A stretch of DNA of 14,164 bases. Source: Bacteroidota bacterium (GTDB lineage: Bacteria > Bacteroidota > Bacteroidia > M30B66). Below the pieces are notes generated by a model. It made no database searches, was not told the DNA's origin, and saw only the letters and a list, made by a program, of their open reading frames with translations. This document shows, piece after piece, positions 7,451 through 14,164 of this stretch (its first letter is position 1; each line of letters begins with the position of its first letter). A program made the position numbers and the translations under genes. The stretch is taken from assembly GCA_947497195.1 (NCBI GenBank), contig CANMGM010000032.1:1-14164 (forward strand). Direction: 5' to 3'.

Positions 7451-8664
7451 AACCGACATGTTAACAGCGATACATCATCGAGCGAAGGCTGATCGCCCTT
7501 GTGCGAAGTAAAATCGCGAATGAGCATTTCGTTAAAGGCCGCAGCCGAAAGGTCCTTGTTTTCTAGCAACAATTCCTGTAATTGCTCTATCCCAAAGTCA
7601 ACACCGCCTTCGTTCTCTTGCTCTACCAAACCATCGGTATAACAAACCAGTAAAGATCCGTGGTCGATTCGAATCAATCCGCTTTCGAGACGGTGCAACT
7701 TCTCAAGCATCCCCAGACCGGTTGTTCCCGATGTCAACACCAGAATTTCGTTGCCCGAGCAGAGCACCGGCGGATTATGACCTGCGTTTACATACTCAAG
7801 CATTTGGTTATCGATTGTATACCGGGCGATGAATAGGGTAATGAACTTTTCGCCTTTGGCAGCTTGTACCACATGGTCGTTTAACTCGCTCACCAGACTT
7901 TGCAGATCGGTATTCACCGAAACACGGGCACGAAGGAATGCTTGAAAGTTCGCCATTAGCAAGGCCGCTGCCACGCCTTTGCCCGAAACATCGGCCATGC
8001 AAAACATAACCTCCCGTTCGCTTAAGCGAATAAAGTCGTAATAATCGCCGCCAATTTGACGAACCGGTTTGTATACGGCAGCAAAATCGAAATGCTCATC
8101 CTGTGGTAAACTCGATGGAATAAACATCGATTGTACCTCTTTGGCCATCTCCAATTCGCGTTTGAGCATTTCCTGCTGCACATTTTCTTTGAAAAGGCGC
8201 TTATTTTCGATAGCTACCGAAATAATATTGCTGATGGTTTGCACAAATTCCAGATCGGCTTTGTGCTGCGTTTTTATGCCTTTCCGGTCGAGTCGGCCGA
8301 GCAGCAAATAGGCCAGTGCCTTTCCTTTGTGCTTCACCGGAATTACCACATCGAAGGCTTCAAGCATATCGGCTTCGCGCACCGGTTCGAGAATGGTTAA
8401 ATCGTCGAATCCTTCCAGGTCGCGCTCGGGTTTGATGCGCGAAATATCAAAATCGGCATCCACATGTACAGGCCATTTCCAAATTTCATCGAACGAACAG
8501 TATGCAATGCGGCTAAATCCCAGCTGCTTGTTGAGAATAAACTCGTAAATGCTGAACAGGTCGCGCGCCGAAGCATTGTTGTTAATGGCACGGGTTACCT
8601 GCAACAAAGCGTACAACTGGTCTTTTTGCCTTTGTTCCGGATCTTTATGTGAATACTCGAGCAC
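7444..8664 (-). CDS. GAF-SpoIIE (PP2C-type) protein phosphatase
   Basis: This 406-residue cytoplasmic protein has no membrane segments. Domains: a GAF-like sensor (about 15-155), a helical linker of the RELEMAKEVQSMFIPSSLP type (169-187) usual in this architecture, and a SpoIIE/PP2C phosphatase (about 190-406). The metal-binding and structural motifs are complete: GGDYYD (205-210), ADVSGKG (224-230), NAGHNPP (293-299), YTDGLVE (342-348) and LDDVSL (395-400). Known: such enzymes dephosphorylate Ser/Thr on partner proteins, often STAS anti-sigma-antagonists in partner-switching pathways. No such partner is encoded in this window. The start is GTG (8664), one base after the lpxD stop; the frame has a stop at 8688-8686 and no ATG between. 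It is therefore probably co-transcribed with, and coupled to, lpxD. The GAF ligand is unknown. Confidence 0.92.
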   Translation of the reverse strand: MLEYSHKDPEQRQKDQLYALLQVTRAINNNASARDLFSIYEFILNKQLGFSRIAYCSFDEIWKWPVHVDADFDISRIKPERDLEGFDDLTILEPVREADMLEAFDVVIPVKHKGKALAYLLLGRLDRKGIKTQHKADLEFVQTISNIISVAIENKRLFKENVQQEMLKRELEMAKEVQSMFIPSSLPQDEHFDFAAVYKPVRQIGGDYYDFIRLSEREVMFCMADVSGKGVAAALLMANFQAFLRARVSVNTDLQSLVSELNDHVVQAAKGEKFITLFIARYTIDNQMLEYVNAGHNPPVLCSGNEILVLTSGTTGLGMLEKLHRLESGLIRIDHGSLLVCYTDGLVEQENEGGVDFGIEQLQELLLENKDLSAAAFNEMLIRDFTSHKGDQPSLDDVSLLTCRFY

Positions 8665-8665
8665 C

Positions 8666-9616
8666 TTATTCGGCCTTGTTTTCGTTCATGCGCAAGGTCT
8701 CTAGCATATCGGGTATGCGTTTTATATAAGCCATTTCTTTCATTTTACTCCGCGCCTCTCCAACCGGCGAGCCGAAATAGGTTTTACCACCTTCAAGCGA
8801 TTTGGGCACACCCGATTGAGCCAATACAACAGCACCTTTCCCGATGGTTAAATCTTTCGAAACACCAACCTGTCCCCACAAAATAACCTCATCTTCAATT
8901 TTGCTCACGCCCGCAATCCCAACCTGCGCTGCAAAAAGGCAATGTGCGCCAATTACCGTATCGTGCCCGATATGAATCTGGTTGTCGAGTTTGGTCCCTT
9001 TCCCCAGAAGGGTATCGCCACTAACGCCTTTGTCGATGGTACAGGCGGCCCCAATTTCCACATCATCTTCGATTACCACACGACCTGATGAGCGAAGTTT
9101 ATCGTAGCCCTCGGGCCTGCGTTTATAGTAAAACGCATCCGCTCCAATTACCGTTCCGGCATGAATCTCAACGCGGTTGCCAATTACCGTATAGTCGTAA
9201 ATGGTAACGTTGGGGTGGATAATGCAGTCTTCGCCAATCGTAACATGGTTGCCGATAAAAACGCCGGGTTGAATAACACTCGAACGCCCAATTTTAGCCG
9301 ATTCGGCAATCATCTGGCTCGATGCCTGGAATGGTCTGAAAAAGCGCACAAGAAAATTGTAATCTGCAATGGGATCCTCACTAAAAAGAAGGGCTTTTCC
9401 GGGTGGACAATCAACTTCCTTGTTTATAAGAATCGTCGTGGCTGCTGAGTTCAGGCATTTGTCGTAATATTTCGGATGGTCAACAAACGACATATCACCG
9501 GGCTCAACCTGATGGATTTCGTTGATGCCGGTAATCAGATGGTCTTCGGGACCCGAGAACCGGATATTTAACAATTCAGCAATTTCTTTGATGGTTTTGG
9601 CAGGATGGAGTTTCAT
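8666..9616 (-). CDS. lpxD: UDP-3-O-acylglucosamine N-acyltransferase (LpxD family)
   Basis: With the ATG at 9616-9614 the protein has 316 residues, near the usual LpxD length (E. coli 341). Layout: an N-terminal domain (about 1-95) with LITGINEIHQVEPGDMSFVDHPKYY (start at 27), then a left-handed beta-helix of hexapeptide repeats (about 107-275: IGNHVTIGEDCIIHPNVTI and others), then a short helical C-terminus. His218 in IHIGHD aligns with the catalytic His of E. coli LpxD. It would add the N-linked 3-hydroxyacyl chain to UDP-3-O-acyl-glucosamine in lipid A synthesis, at the cytoplasmic side. It stands apart from lpxA/lpxC, and the phrases INEIHQVEPGD and HPKYYDK recall a second LpxD-like paralogue known in Bacteroidota, so its exact acceptor is not certain. 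A further 23 upstream codons are open (to 9685) but are unlike the family. Confidence 0.9.
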   Translation of the reverse strand: MKLHPAKTIKEIAELLNIRFSGPEDHLITGINEIHQVEPGDMSFVDHPKYYDKCLNSAATTILINKEVDCPPGKALLFSEDPIADYNFLVRFFRPFQASSQMIAESAKIGRSSVIQPGVFIGNHVTIGEDCIIHPNVTIYDYTVIGNRVEIHAGTVIGADAFYYKRRPEGYDKLRSSGRVVIEDDVEIGAACTIDKGVSGDTLLGKGTKLDNQIHIGHDTVIGAHCLFAAQVGIAGVSKIEDEVILWGQVGVSKDLTIGKGAVVLAQSGVPKSLEGGKTYFGSPVGEARSKMKEMAYIKRIPDMLETLRMNENKAE

Positions 9617-9646
9617 GCACTTCAAATGAGAAGCCGCAAGGTAAGT

Positions 9647-9654
9647 TAATTTTG
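9647..9654 (+). promoter_or_regulatory. Candidate -7 box for the J-domain gene
   Basis: TAATTTTG matches TAnnTTTG exactly, 48 bases before the ATG at 9703, in the 86-base divergent gap with lpxD. I find no clear TTTG partner 19-23 bases upstream and no convincing minus-strand box for lpxD in the same gap. Confidence 0.35.
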
Positions 9655-9702
9655 CCGTTCTTAGCCGACACAACAAAACTGCCACGTTAGAGTTTTCCTT
9701 CT

Positions 9703-10608
9703 ATGAATGCGAATCAGGCCATCGAAACGCTTCGCTTACAAAGACCTATCACCCACGATGCCGTGCGAAAGTCTTTTCGCAATTTGGCGAAGGAGTACCA
9801 TCCCGATAAGCACTTTACCGATGTGGCCCGCGAAAACGCATCGGCCATGTTTGTGCGCATAAAGGCCGCGGCCGATATTCTACTCGAAATTCCCGAAAGC
9901 GAAATCAACAATCCGCGTCCGCAGGTTCGCCGCCCGGTTAACCGGGTTAAACGCGAGCGAACGTATACGCCACCGGCTAAACCCTTGATTTTAAACCATC
10001 CATTGGTAAAAGAATTCGAGAACATCATGCAGTTATTGCGCCTTGCAAAAAAGTCGCAAGTCAATGCCTTTATGCGTAAATTATTGGTTGAAGGGAAGTA
10101 TGCGCCCGGTGTATTTATCGGAAATTTGTACGAACGCCTCTTTGAGCGAAAATATGCCGGCGAAGAAAAACTTGGTTCAGGCGCATATGCGGTACTTCTC
10201 TCATTGCGTTTGCTTTGGGGGGCCATTTTTATGATTGTCTCTTTTTTTACGATGGCAATTGTGGGCTTACTCGGTTTGATTTTTTTGTTTCCTCCGATTG
10301 CGCTTTTTTCGATTGTCTACTGGGGCTACCATCAGATGCTCCAACCTCTTGTAAAACGCCTCAACAAAACCATCGATCCAGGCGTACGCAAATCGTGGCT
10401 AAAGGCGCGAAGAGTTTACCTGTGGTACCGCACTTTGCCATTGTTGCCCATGGCTGCCGGGGCGTATTTGTTTGTGCGCTTGTGTAGCAGAGGGACGTAT
10501 TATGCCAACAGTATAGCATATTTGCTCTGCGTTCTGTTTGGTTTATTGGCGCTGAGTATTTTTTATGAATGGCTGCATTACTTCAAGGTAAAGTTTGCCC
10601 GGAATTGA
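9703..10608 (+). CDS. Membrane-anchored J-domain protein (class C DnaJ-like)
   Basis: This 301-residue protein has an N-terminal J domain (about 2-65) with the HPD tripeptide at 33-35 in EYHPDKHF, which is essential for stimulating the DnaK ATPase. A Pro/Arg-rich linker (70-95) follows, then a helical segment (about 96-155) and hydrophobic helices near 162-208 (probably two), 242-262 and 267-295. It lacks the Gly/Phe-rich region, zinc centre and C-terminal substrate domains of DnaJ proper, so it is a specialised (class C) co-chaperone that would recruit DnaK to the inner membrane. The client is unknown. It is divergent from lpxD and convergent, with a 26-base gap, with the PorE-like gene. That gap (10609-10634) is A/T-rich and holds no hairpin. 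Confidence 0.85.
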   Translation: MNANQAIETLRLQRPITHDAVRKSFRNLAKEYHPDKHFTDVARENASAMFVRIKAAADILLEIPESEINNPRPQVRRPVNRVKRERTYTPPAKPLILNHPLVKEFENIMQLLRLAKKSQVNAFMRKLLVEGKYAPGVFIGNLYERLFERKYAGEEKLGSGAYAVLLSLRLLWGAIFMIVSFFTMAIVGLLGLIFLFPPIALFSIVYWGYHQMLQPLVKRLNKTIDPGVRKSWLKARRVYLWYRTLPLLPMAAGAYLFVRLCSRGTYYANSIAYLLCVLFGLLALSIFYEWLHYFKVKFARN

Positions 10609-10634
10609 TAGTATTTAAGGATTAATTCTAAAAT

Positions 10635-12590
10635 CTACTTTCCTGTTACCACAAATTCGGTTCTTCGGTTCAGAGCCTTCCCCTTTTCGGTTAAATTACT
10701 TGCCACGGGCTTACTAGCGCCGAATCCACGGTAACTTAAGCGTTCCGAATTTATTCCGTTTAAAATCAATAAATCGTAAACGGTTTTAGCACGGGCTTCC
10801 GAAAGTTTTAGGTTATCGGCAGCATTTCCAACATTATCGGTATGGCCGTGAATGGCAATTTTAATGGTTTTGTTTTCGCTGAGGTATTCGGTAAGTTCTT
10901 CAACGATGGTAACAGTTTCGGCATTGATGAGCGCCGAACTCGTTTTGAAGTAAATGTTATTTATTCGATATGGTTTTCCAACCTCAACCGATTCCACTTT
11001 CAAATCCATTTTCATGGGTTTGCCGATGCTAGTGTCGGACTTTGAAAAATACTGCGAGGTAAATGCCTTACCTGGCTGTTTTACCGTGATAATTTGATCA
11101 TCGTTAAAGGCAACTACGGCTACATACTTGCCTGTTGCAGAATCAACCGCAACTTCAGTTACTTCTTTGGTTCGTGCATTCTTGATTTCAACTTTTGCAT
11201 CACCAATTATATTGTTGTTTTCGTCTTTCAAAGCTCCCGACACAAACAATACACGCTCAGGACGGGCCTCTTTGTATAGCTCAAACGAATACACATCCCA
11301 GCCGCCGTTGCCTTTGAGTTTATCGGATGCGAAATAGCCGTATTTGCCATCAGTACTCACAAAAAAACCCAGGTCATCTTTTTCGGAGTTAATCGGATAG
11401 CCAATGTTTTTTGGTACTGCCCAGCCGGTATCGCTGCTTAACTTCGATAAGTAAATATCGTAGCCGCCATATCCCAAATGCCCAGATGAGGAGAAATATA
11501 GCGTTTGCCCGTCGGAGTGAAAGAAAGGCGACTTTTCGTTTCCGGATGTATTGATTTTAGGACCCAAATTTTCGGGCTGCTTCCAGTTCCCTTTTGCATC
11601 TTTCTCGCTCTTCCAGATGTCGATTCCGCCCAGCCCACCTGCACGATTGGATGCATAATACAGCGTCCTTCCATCGCTCGAAAGGCTCGGTTGCGAATCC
11701 CAAGTATCTTTTCCGTTTATCGCCGGACCTGCATTTTTAATGGGTTCCCAGCCCCCGTTGTTTTGAATGGTATACCATAAATCGCAGTTGAGTCCGTCTC
11801 CACCTTCGTCTTTGCAAATGGTGAAAAACATGTATTTGTTATTGGCCGAAAGCGATGCGCCTCCTTCGTTATTATTGCTGTTGAAAGGCGCAGGCATGGG
11901 AGTACCTTTGGCGAATGAGTTTCCGCCGGTATTGTCAGCCGATATAAAGCGTTCCTGCCGCTTTTTTTCTTCGGCAATTCCTCCGGTAAATTTATTCTCA
12001 ATGAAGGTGCTTCGCGTAAAGTAGGCAGTTTCGTTGTCGGGCGTAATGATGGGTAGGTATTCGTCGGCATCGGTTGATATGGATGCAAGCGGATTTGGAT
12101 TGAACGGAACAGGATGCGTGTATCCGTCGATGTAGAAACGGCATGCCTGAATCATAGCCCGGGCGTCGCTTTTTTCGGCATCTTTTCGCGAACGGCTATC
12201 GACAAACTTCTGCAAATTTGTAGCGGCATCTTTCCACTTTTTCGCTTCGAATTCGATACTTCCCAACCTGAAAAATGCCATGGGTTCGAATTCGGGGCAA
12301 ACTCGCGTAACAACCCGCAAATACGGTTCGGCGTCTTCGAACTTTTTCTGCTTATGCAGCAAATCAGCCATAACCAAGCAAGCGCGCGCAAAATCGGGCT
12401 CTATTTCAATTGCCTCTTTTAGCAGCAAGCGCGCTTCGTTCTTGTCAGTCTTTATAACATCGAGCGCTTTTTCGTAAAGTTTTTTCGCCTTTTTGTTCTC
12501 CGATACAGGACATAACTCGTCTTTATCCTGAGCACTAGCGCTAAGGGTCAATAGCAAACACACAATTATATATCCAATCCTCAAATGCAC
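10635..12590 (-). CDS. PorE-like OmpA-family protein (TPR, beta-propeller, CRD, OmpA C-terminal domain)
   Basis: This 651-residue exported protein has a signal peptide at residues 1-20 ending SASA/QD. There is no lipobox Cys there (the first Cys in the mature part is residue 27). Domains: TPR-type helices (about 33-150); WD40-like PD40 propeller repeats (about 178-435), seen as SSDGRTLYYASNRAGGLGG and HSDGQTLYFSSSGHLGYGG; a carboxypeptidase-regulatory-like beta sandwich (about 446-515); and an OmpA C-terminal domain (about 544-648) with GHTDNVG (582-588, Asp585) and LSEARA (Arg600), the residues that bind diaminopimelate in peptidoglycan. This order is that of PorE, a type IX secretion system accessory protein of Porphyromonas gingivalis, but Bacteroidota carry several paralogues. 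It starts at GTG (12590), directly after the stop of the AsmA-like gene, so the two form an operon. Confidence 0.88.
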   Translation of the reverse strand: MHLRIGYIIVCLLLTLSASAQDKDELCPVSENKKAKKLYEKALDVIKTDKNEARLLLKEAIEIEPDFARACLVMADLLHKQKKFEDAEPYLRVVTRVCPEFEPMAFFRLGSIEFEAKKWKDAATNLQKFVDSRSRKDAEKSDARAMIQACRFYIDGYTHPVPFNPNPLASISTDADEYLPIITPDNETAYFTRSTFIENKFTGGIAEEKKRQERFISADNTGGNSFAKGTPMPAPFNSNNNEGGASLSANNKYMFFTICKDEGGDGLNCDLWYTIQNNGGWEPIKNAGPAINGKDTWDSQPSLSSDGRTLYYASNRAGGLGGIDIWKSEKDAKGNWKQPENLGPKINTSGNEKSPFFHSDGQTLYFSSSGHLGYGGYDIYLSKLSSDTGWAVPKNIGYPINSEKDDLGFFVSTDGKYGYFASDKLKGNGGWDVYSFELYKEARPERVLFVSGALKDENNNIIGDAKVEIKNARTKEVTEVAVDSATGKYVAVVAFNDDQIITVKQPGKAFTSQYFSKSDTSIGKPMKMDLKVESVEVGKPYRINNIYFKTSSALINAETVTIVEELTEYLSENKTIKIAIHGHTDNVGNAADNLKLSEARAKTVYDLLILNGINSERLSYRGFGASKPVASNLTEKGKALNRRTEFVVTGK

Positions 12591-14164
12591 TTATTTCCCT
12601 TTGAACAATTTATTGAGTTGTTTCTTCGCTTCTTCTTCGGCTTTCTTTTTTGCTTTATCGGCTTCTTCCTTGGCTTTTCGCTCCGCCTCCTGTTTTACTT
12701 TATCGGCTTCGTTTTTTAAACGCTCCTGTTCCTGTTTTAGTTTGGCCTCGGCCTCTTTTTTCAATTTATCTTTTTCGGCATTGGCTCGATCTTCCAATTC
12801 TTTTTTACGCTTTTCGAGTTCTTCGCGGGCTCGGTCTTCGGCCTGTTTTTTCAAATCGTCCATGGCATTTTCGGCCCGGTCGCGAATATCGGTGGTAATC
12901 TTAGGATTCAAAACCGTTCCGCCGATTTTTATACCTACCGGAATCGTTTCGCTATTCCCTGTTTTAATTCCAGCGGCTCCTGCTTTCGCTGTAAGTGTGT
13001 TTAAAACCGACGCGGCAGCACCTCCAAATTTCGCTCTCGGAATTTCAATATTCATCAGGTAATTGATCGATTGGTCCAATCCGCTTTTCCCGCCAAGTGT
13101 CGATGCCATTCCTCCAATTTTGGTATCAAAGGGCTGCAGAATAACTTCCCCGTTTACAATTGTAAAGCTCGCTTTGGCTCCATCAAACGCCCAGGCATTC
13201 ATCCCGGCAATCTTTAAACTCTCGGCCACTTTCTTCACCGGTTCAAATCCGCTCAACGTTACCTTTCCAAGCACCAGTGTTCCAGCGCCATTTACGGTTT
13301 TTAAGTCGGGATTGAAGGCTTCATCGGCCTGACACGCAAAGTGAAAGTTTTCCAAGGAGACGCTGCCTTTTGCGAAAGCTGCCGCCGGAGCAAGCGATTT
13401 CAAACTGGCGAAGGTTTTCGAGCATTGACCAATGTCGAGGTTGCGCATGTCGAGCTGCAAATCGATCTTCGGTCCCTTGTCGTTACGTGTATCATACAAT
13501 CCACCAAAGTCAATCGTTCCGCCCAGTGTTTTTAACGCCAGATTGCGAATATCGATTTGCCCGTCGCGCACCTGCAGCGTTCCGTTTAAATCGGCAATGT
13601 TCATGTTGTCGTAAATAAGGCGTTTAACGGATGCCGTGGTCGTGAAATCGAGATTCTTCGGTACACGGATGTATCCCGAAACATCCTGCTGTCCTTCGGC
13701 AACCGTGGCAGTATCGGTCGTGCTCATGAACGGGTTCACATCGAGGTAATTCGACTGAATTTGAATATTCCCTTTCAGCAATTCATCCCGCAGGGCATAG
13801 GCCAAATAATTCTGCACTTCGCCCGATGCGGTAATGTCGCTCTTGCCGGTTTTCAGGCTGAGGTTCTGTAGTTTCATGAACTTCGGCGTAATCTCCATCG
13901 AAGCATTGCGGATGTTTACCGTTTGCGGCAAATCGGCTGCAGCATAGTCGAAATTACTCAACTGAATGGTCCCTTTCGCGTCGAATTCCTCATACTTGCC
14001 GGCATCGAGCAGGGCAAGCCGTCCGGCCATATTCACATCGGCGTTGAGCAAACCGCTAAGTTTTGTGGCTTTATCGAGCGGTACGAATTCGTCAATCGCG
14101 CCCAGGTCGATGCGTGTCTTCAGACTAAAATCAATGGTAGGATCAGAAATTGGGCGGGTAAGCA
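12591..14164 (-). CDS. AsmA-like envelope protein, C-terminal part (N-terminus beyond the window)
   Basis: The frame is open from the right edge (first full codon at 14162-14160) to the TAA at 12593-12591, giving about 524 residues of a longer protein. Seen: repeated short beta-strand-rich segments such as LQNLSLKTGKSDITASGEVQ, LNGTLQVRDGQIDIRNLALK and TLGGTIDFGGLY, the pattern of AsmA/TamB-type repeating beta-groove proteins, and near the end IPVGIKIGGTVLNPKITTDI. The last 97 or so residues are almost wholly Lys/Glu/Ala and form one long charged helix. Known: AsmA-like proteins span the periplasm from an inner-membrane anchor and are implicated in phospholipid transport or outer-membrane homeostasis. 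The N-terminal anchor is not visible. The PorE-like gene follows with zero spacing. Confidence 0.85.
   Translation of the reverse strand, partial: LTRPISDPTIDFSLKTRIDLGAIDEFVPLDKATKLSGLLNADVNMAGRLALLDAGKYEEFDAKGTIQLSNFDYAAADLPQTVNIRNASMEITPKFMKLQNLSLKTGKSDITASGEVQNYLAYALRDELLKGNIQIQSNYLDVNPFMSTTDTATVAEGQQDVSGYIRVPKNLDFTTTASVKRLIYDNMNIADLNGTLQVRDGQIDIRNLALKTLGGTIDFGGLYDTRNDKGPKIDLQLDMRNLDIGQCSKTFASLKSLAPAAAFAKGSVSLENFHFACQADEAFNPDLKTVNGAGTLVLGKVTLSGFEPVKKVAESLKIAGMNAWAFDGAKASFTIVNGEVILQPFDTKIGGMASTLGGKSGLDQSINYLMNIEIPRAKFGGAAASVLNTLTAKAGAAGIKTGNSETIPVGIKIGGTVLNPKITTDIRDRAENAMDDLKKQAEDRAREELEKRKKELEDRANAEKDKLKKEAEAKLKQEQERLKNEADKVKQEAERKAKEEADKAKKKAEEEAKKQLNKLFKGK
12594..12885 (-). repeat. Imperfect Lys/Glu/Ala repeat coding the AsmA-like tail
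   Basis: This stretch codes a long run of units such as EADKVKQEAERKAK and EADKAKKKAEEEAK, with no Pro or Gly before the last few residues. At DNA level the word tttatcggcttc recurs on the plus strand (near 12655 and 12700). It predicts a single charged alpha-helix or coiled coil of about 14 nm. The antisense strand is also open because the composition is biased, which creates a false gene. Confidence 0.75.

Noticed and set aside
9617..9685. 23-codon N-terminal extension of LpxD
   Set aside because: It lies in the divergent regulatory gap and is unlike the family; the ATG at 9616 gives the expected length and N-terminal domain.
9714..10226. 170-codon open frame antisense to the J-domain gene
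   Set aside because: The sense strand encodes a clear J domain with HPD; the antisense translation shows no motif and no promoter.
10609..10634. Possible bidirectional terminator between the J-domain and PorE-like genes
   Set aside because: The 26 bases are A/T-rich without a stable inverted repeat.
12601..13062. 153-codon open frame on the plus strand opposite the AsmA-like tail
   Set aside because: It is the mirror of the Lys/Glu/Ala repeat; its Ser/Phe/Ala-rich translation is an artefact of biased composition and resembles no protein family.

Overview
This window is a stretch of a Bacteroidota chromosome. The evidence is the Bacteroidota-type Rho with a long disordered insert, the two phylum-restricted membrane families DUF4199 and DUF4293, TAnnTTTG promoter boxes, the lack of Shine-Dalgarno sequences, and a PorE-like TPR/propeller/OmpA protein. 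The class (Flavobacteriia or a relative) cannot be fixed from this sequence. Genes are dense: the largest gene-free gap is 174 bases. There are no tRNA, rRNA, CRISPR or insertion-sequence signatures. Twelve protein genes are supported, and two of them run off the window.

Layout. (1) 1-447, +: the 3' end of an Mpl-like Mur ligase (peptidoglycan recycling), overlapping tail-to-tail with (2) a minus-strand operon of rho (2868-949) followed by a DUF4199 membrane protein (945-424). (3) Divergent from rho is a plus-strand series: a DUF4293 membrane protein, a polysaccharide flippase (Wzx-like), a Wzz-like chain-length protein and an O-antigen polymerase/ligase (Wzy/WaaL-like), ending at 7450. A second promoter probably lies before the Wzz-like gene. 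(4) Minus strand: lpxD (9616-8666) followed by a GAF-SpoIIE protein phosphatase (8664-7444), overlapping the polymerase gene tail by 7 bases. (5) Divergent from lpxD is a membrane-anchored J-domain protein (9703-10608). (6) Minus strand: an AsmA-like protein entering from beyond the right edge (14164-12591), followed with no spacer by a PorE-like OmpA-family protein (12590-10635).

Taken together, most of the window serves the cell envelope: peptidoglycan recycling (Mpl), lipid A synthesis (LpxD), assembly of a long surface glycan (flippase, Wzz-like, polymerase), envelope lipid or protein homeostasis (AsmA-like) and a peptidoglycan-anchored periplasmic scaffold (PorE-like). Rho is the one clear information-processing gene. 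The polysaccharide genes include the three membrane parts of a Wzy-dependent pathway but no glycosyltransferase, outer-membrane exporter or tyrosine kinase. I see no wholly new system. The points most worth checking are Rho's polyQ/Arg-rich insert, the orphan flippase/Wzz/polymerase trio, the lpxD-phosphatase pairing, and three GTG starts placed directly at stop codons.
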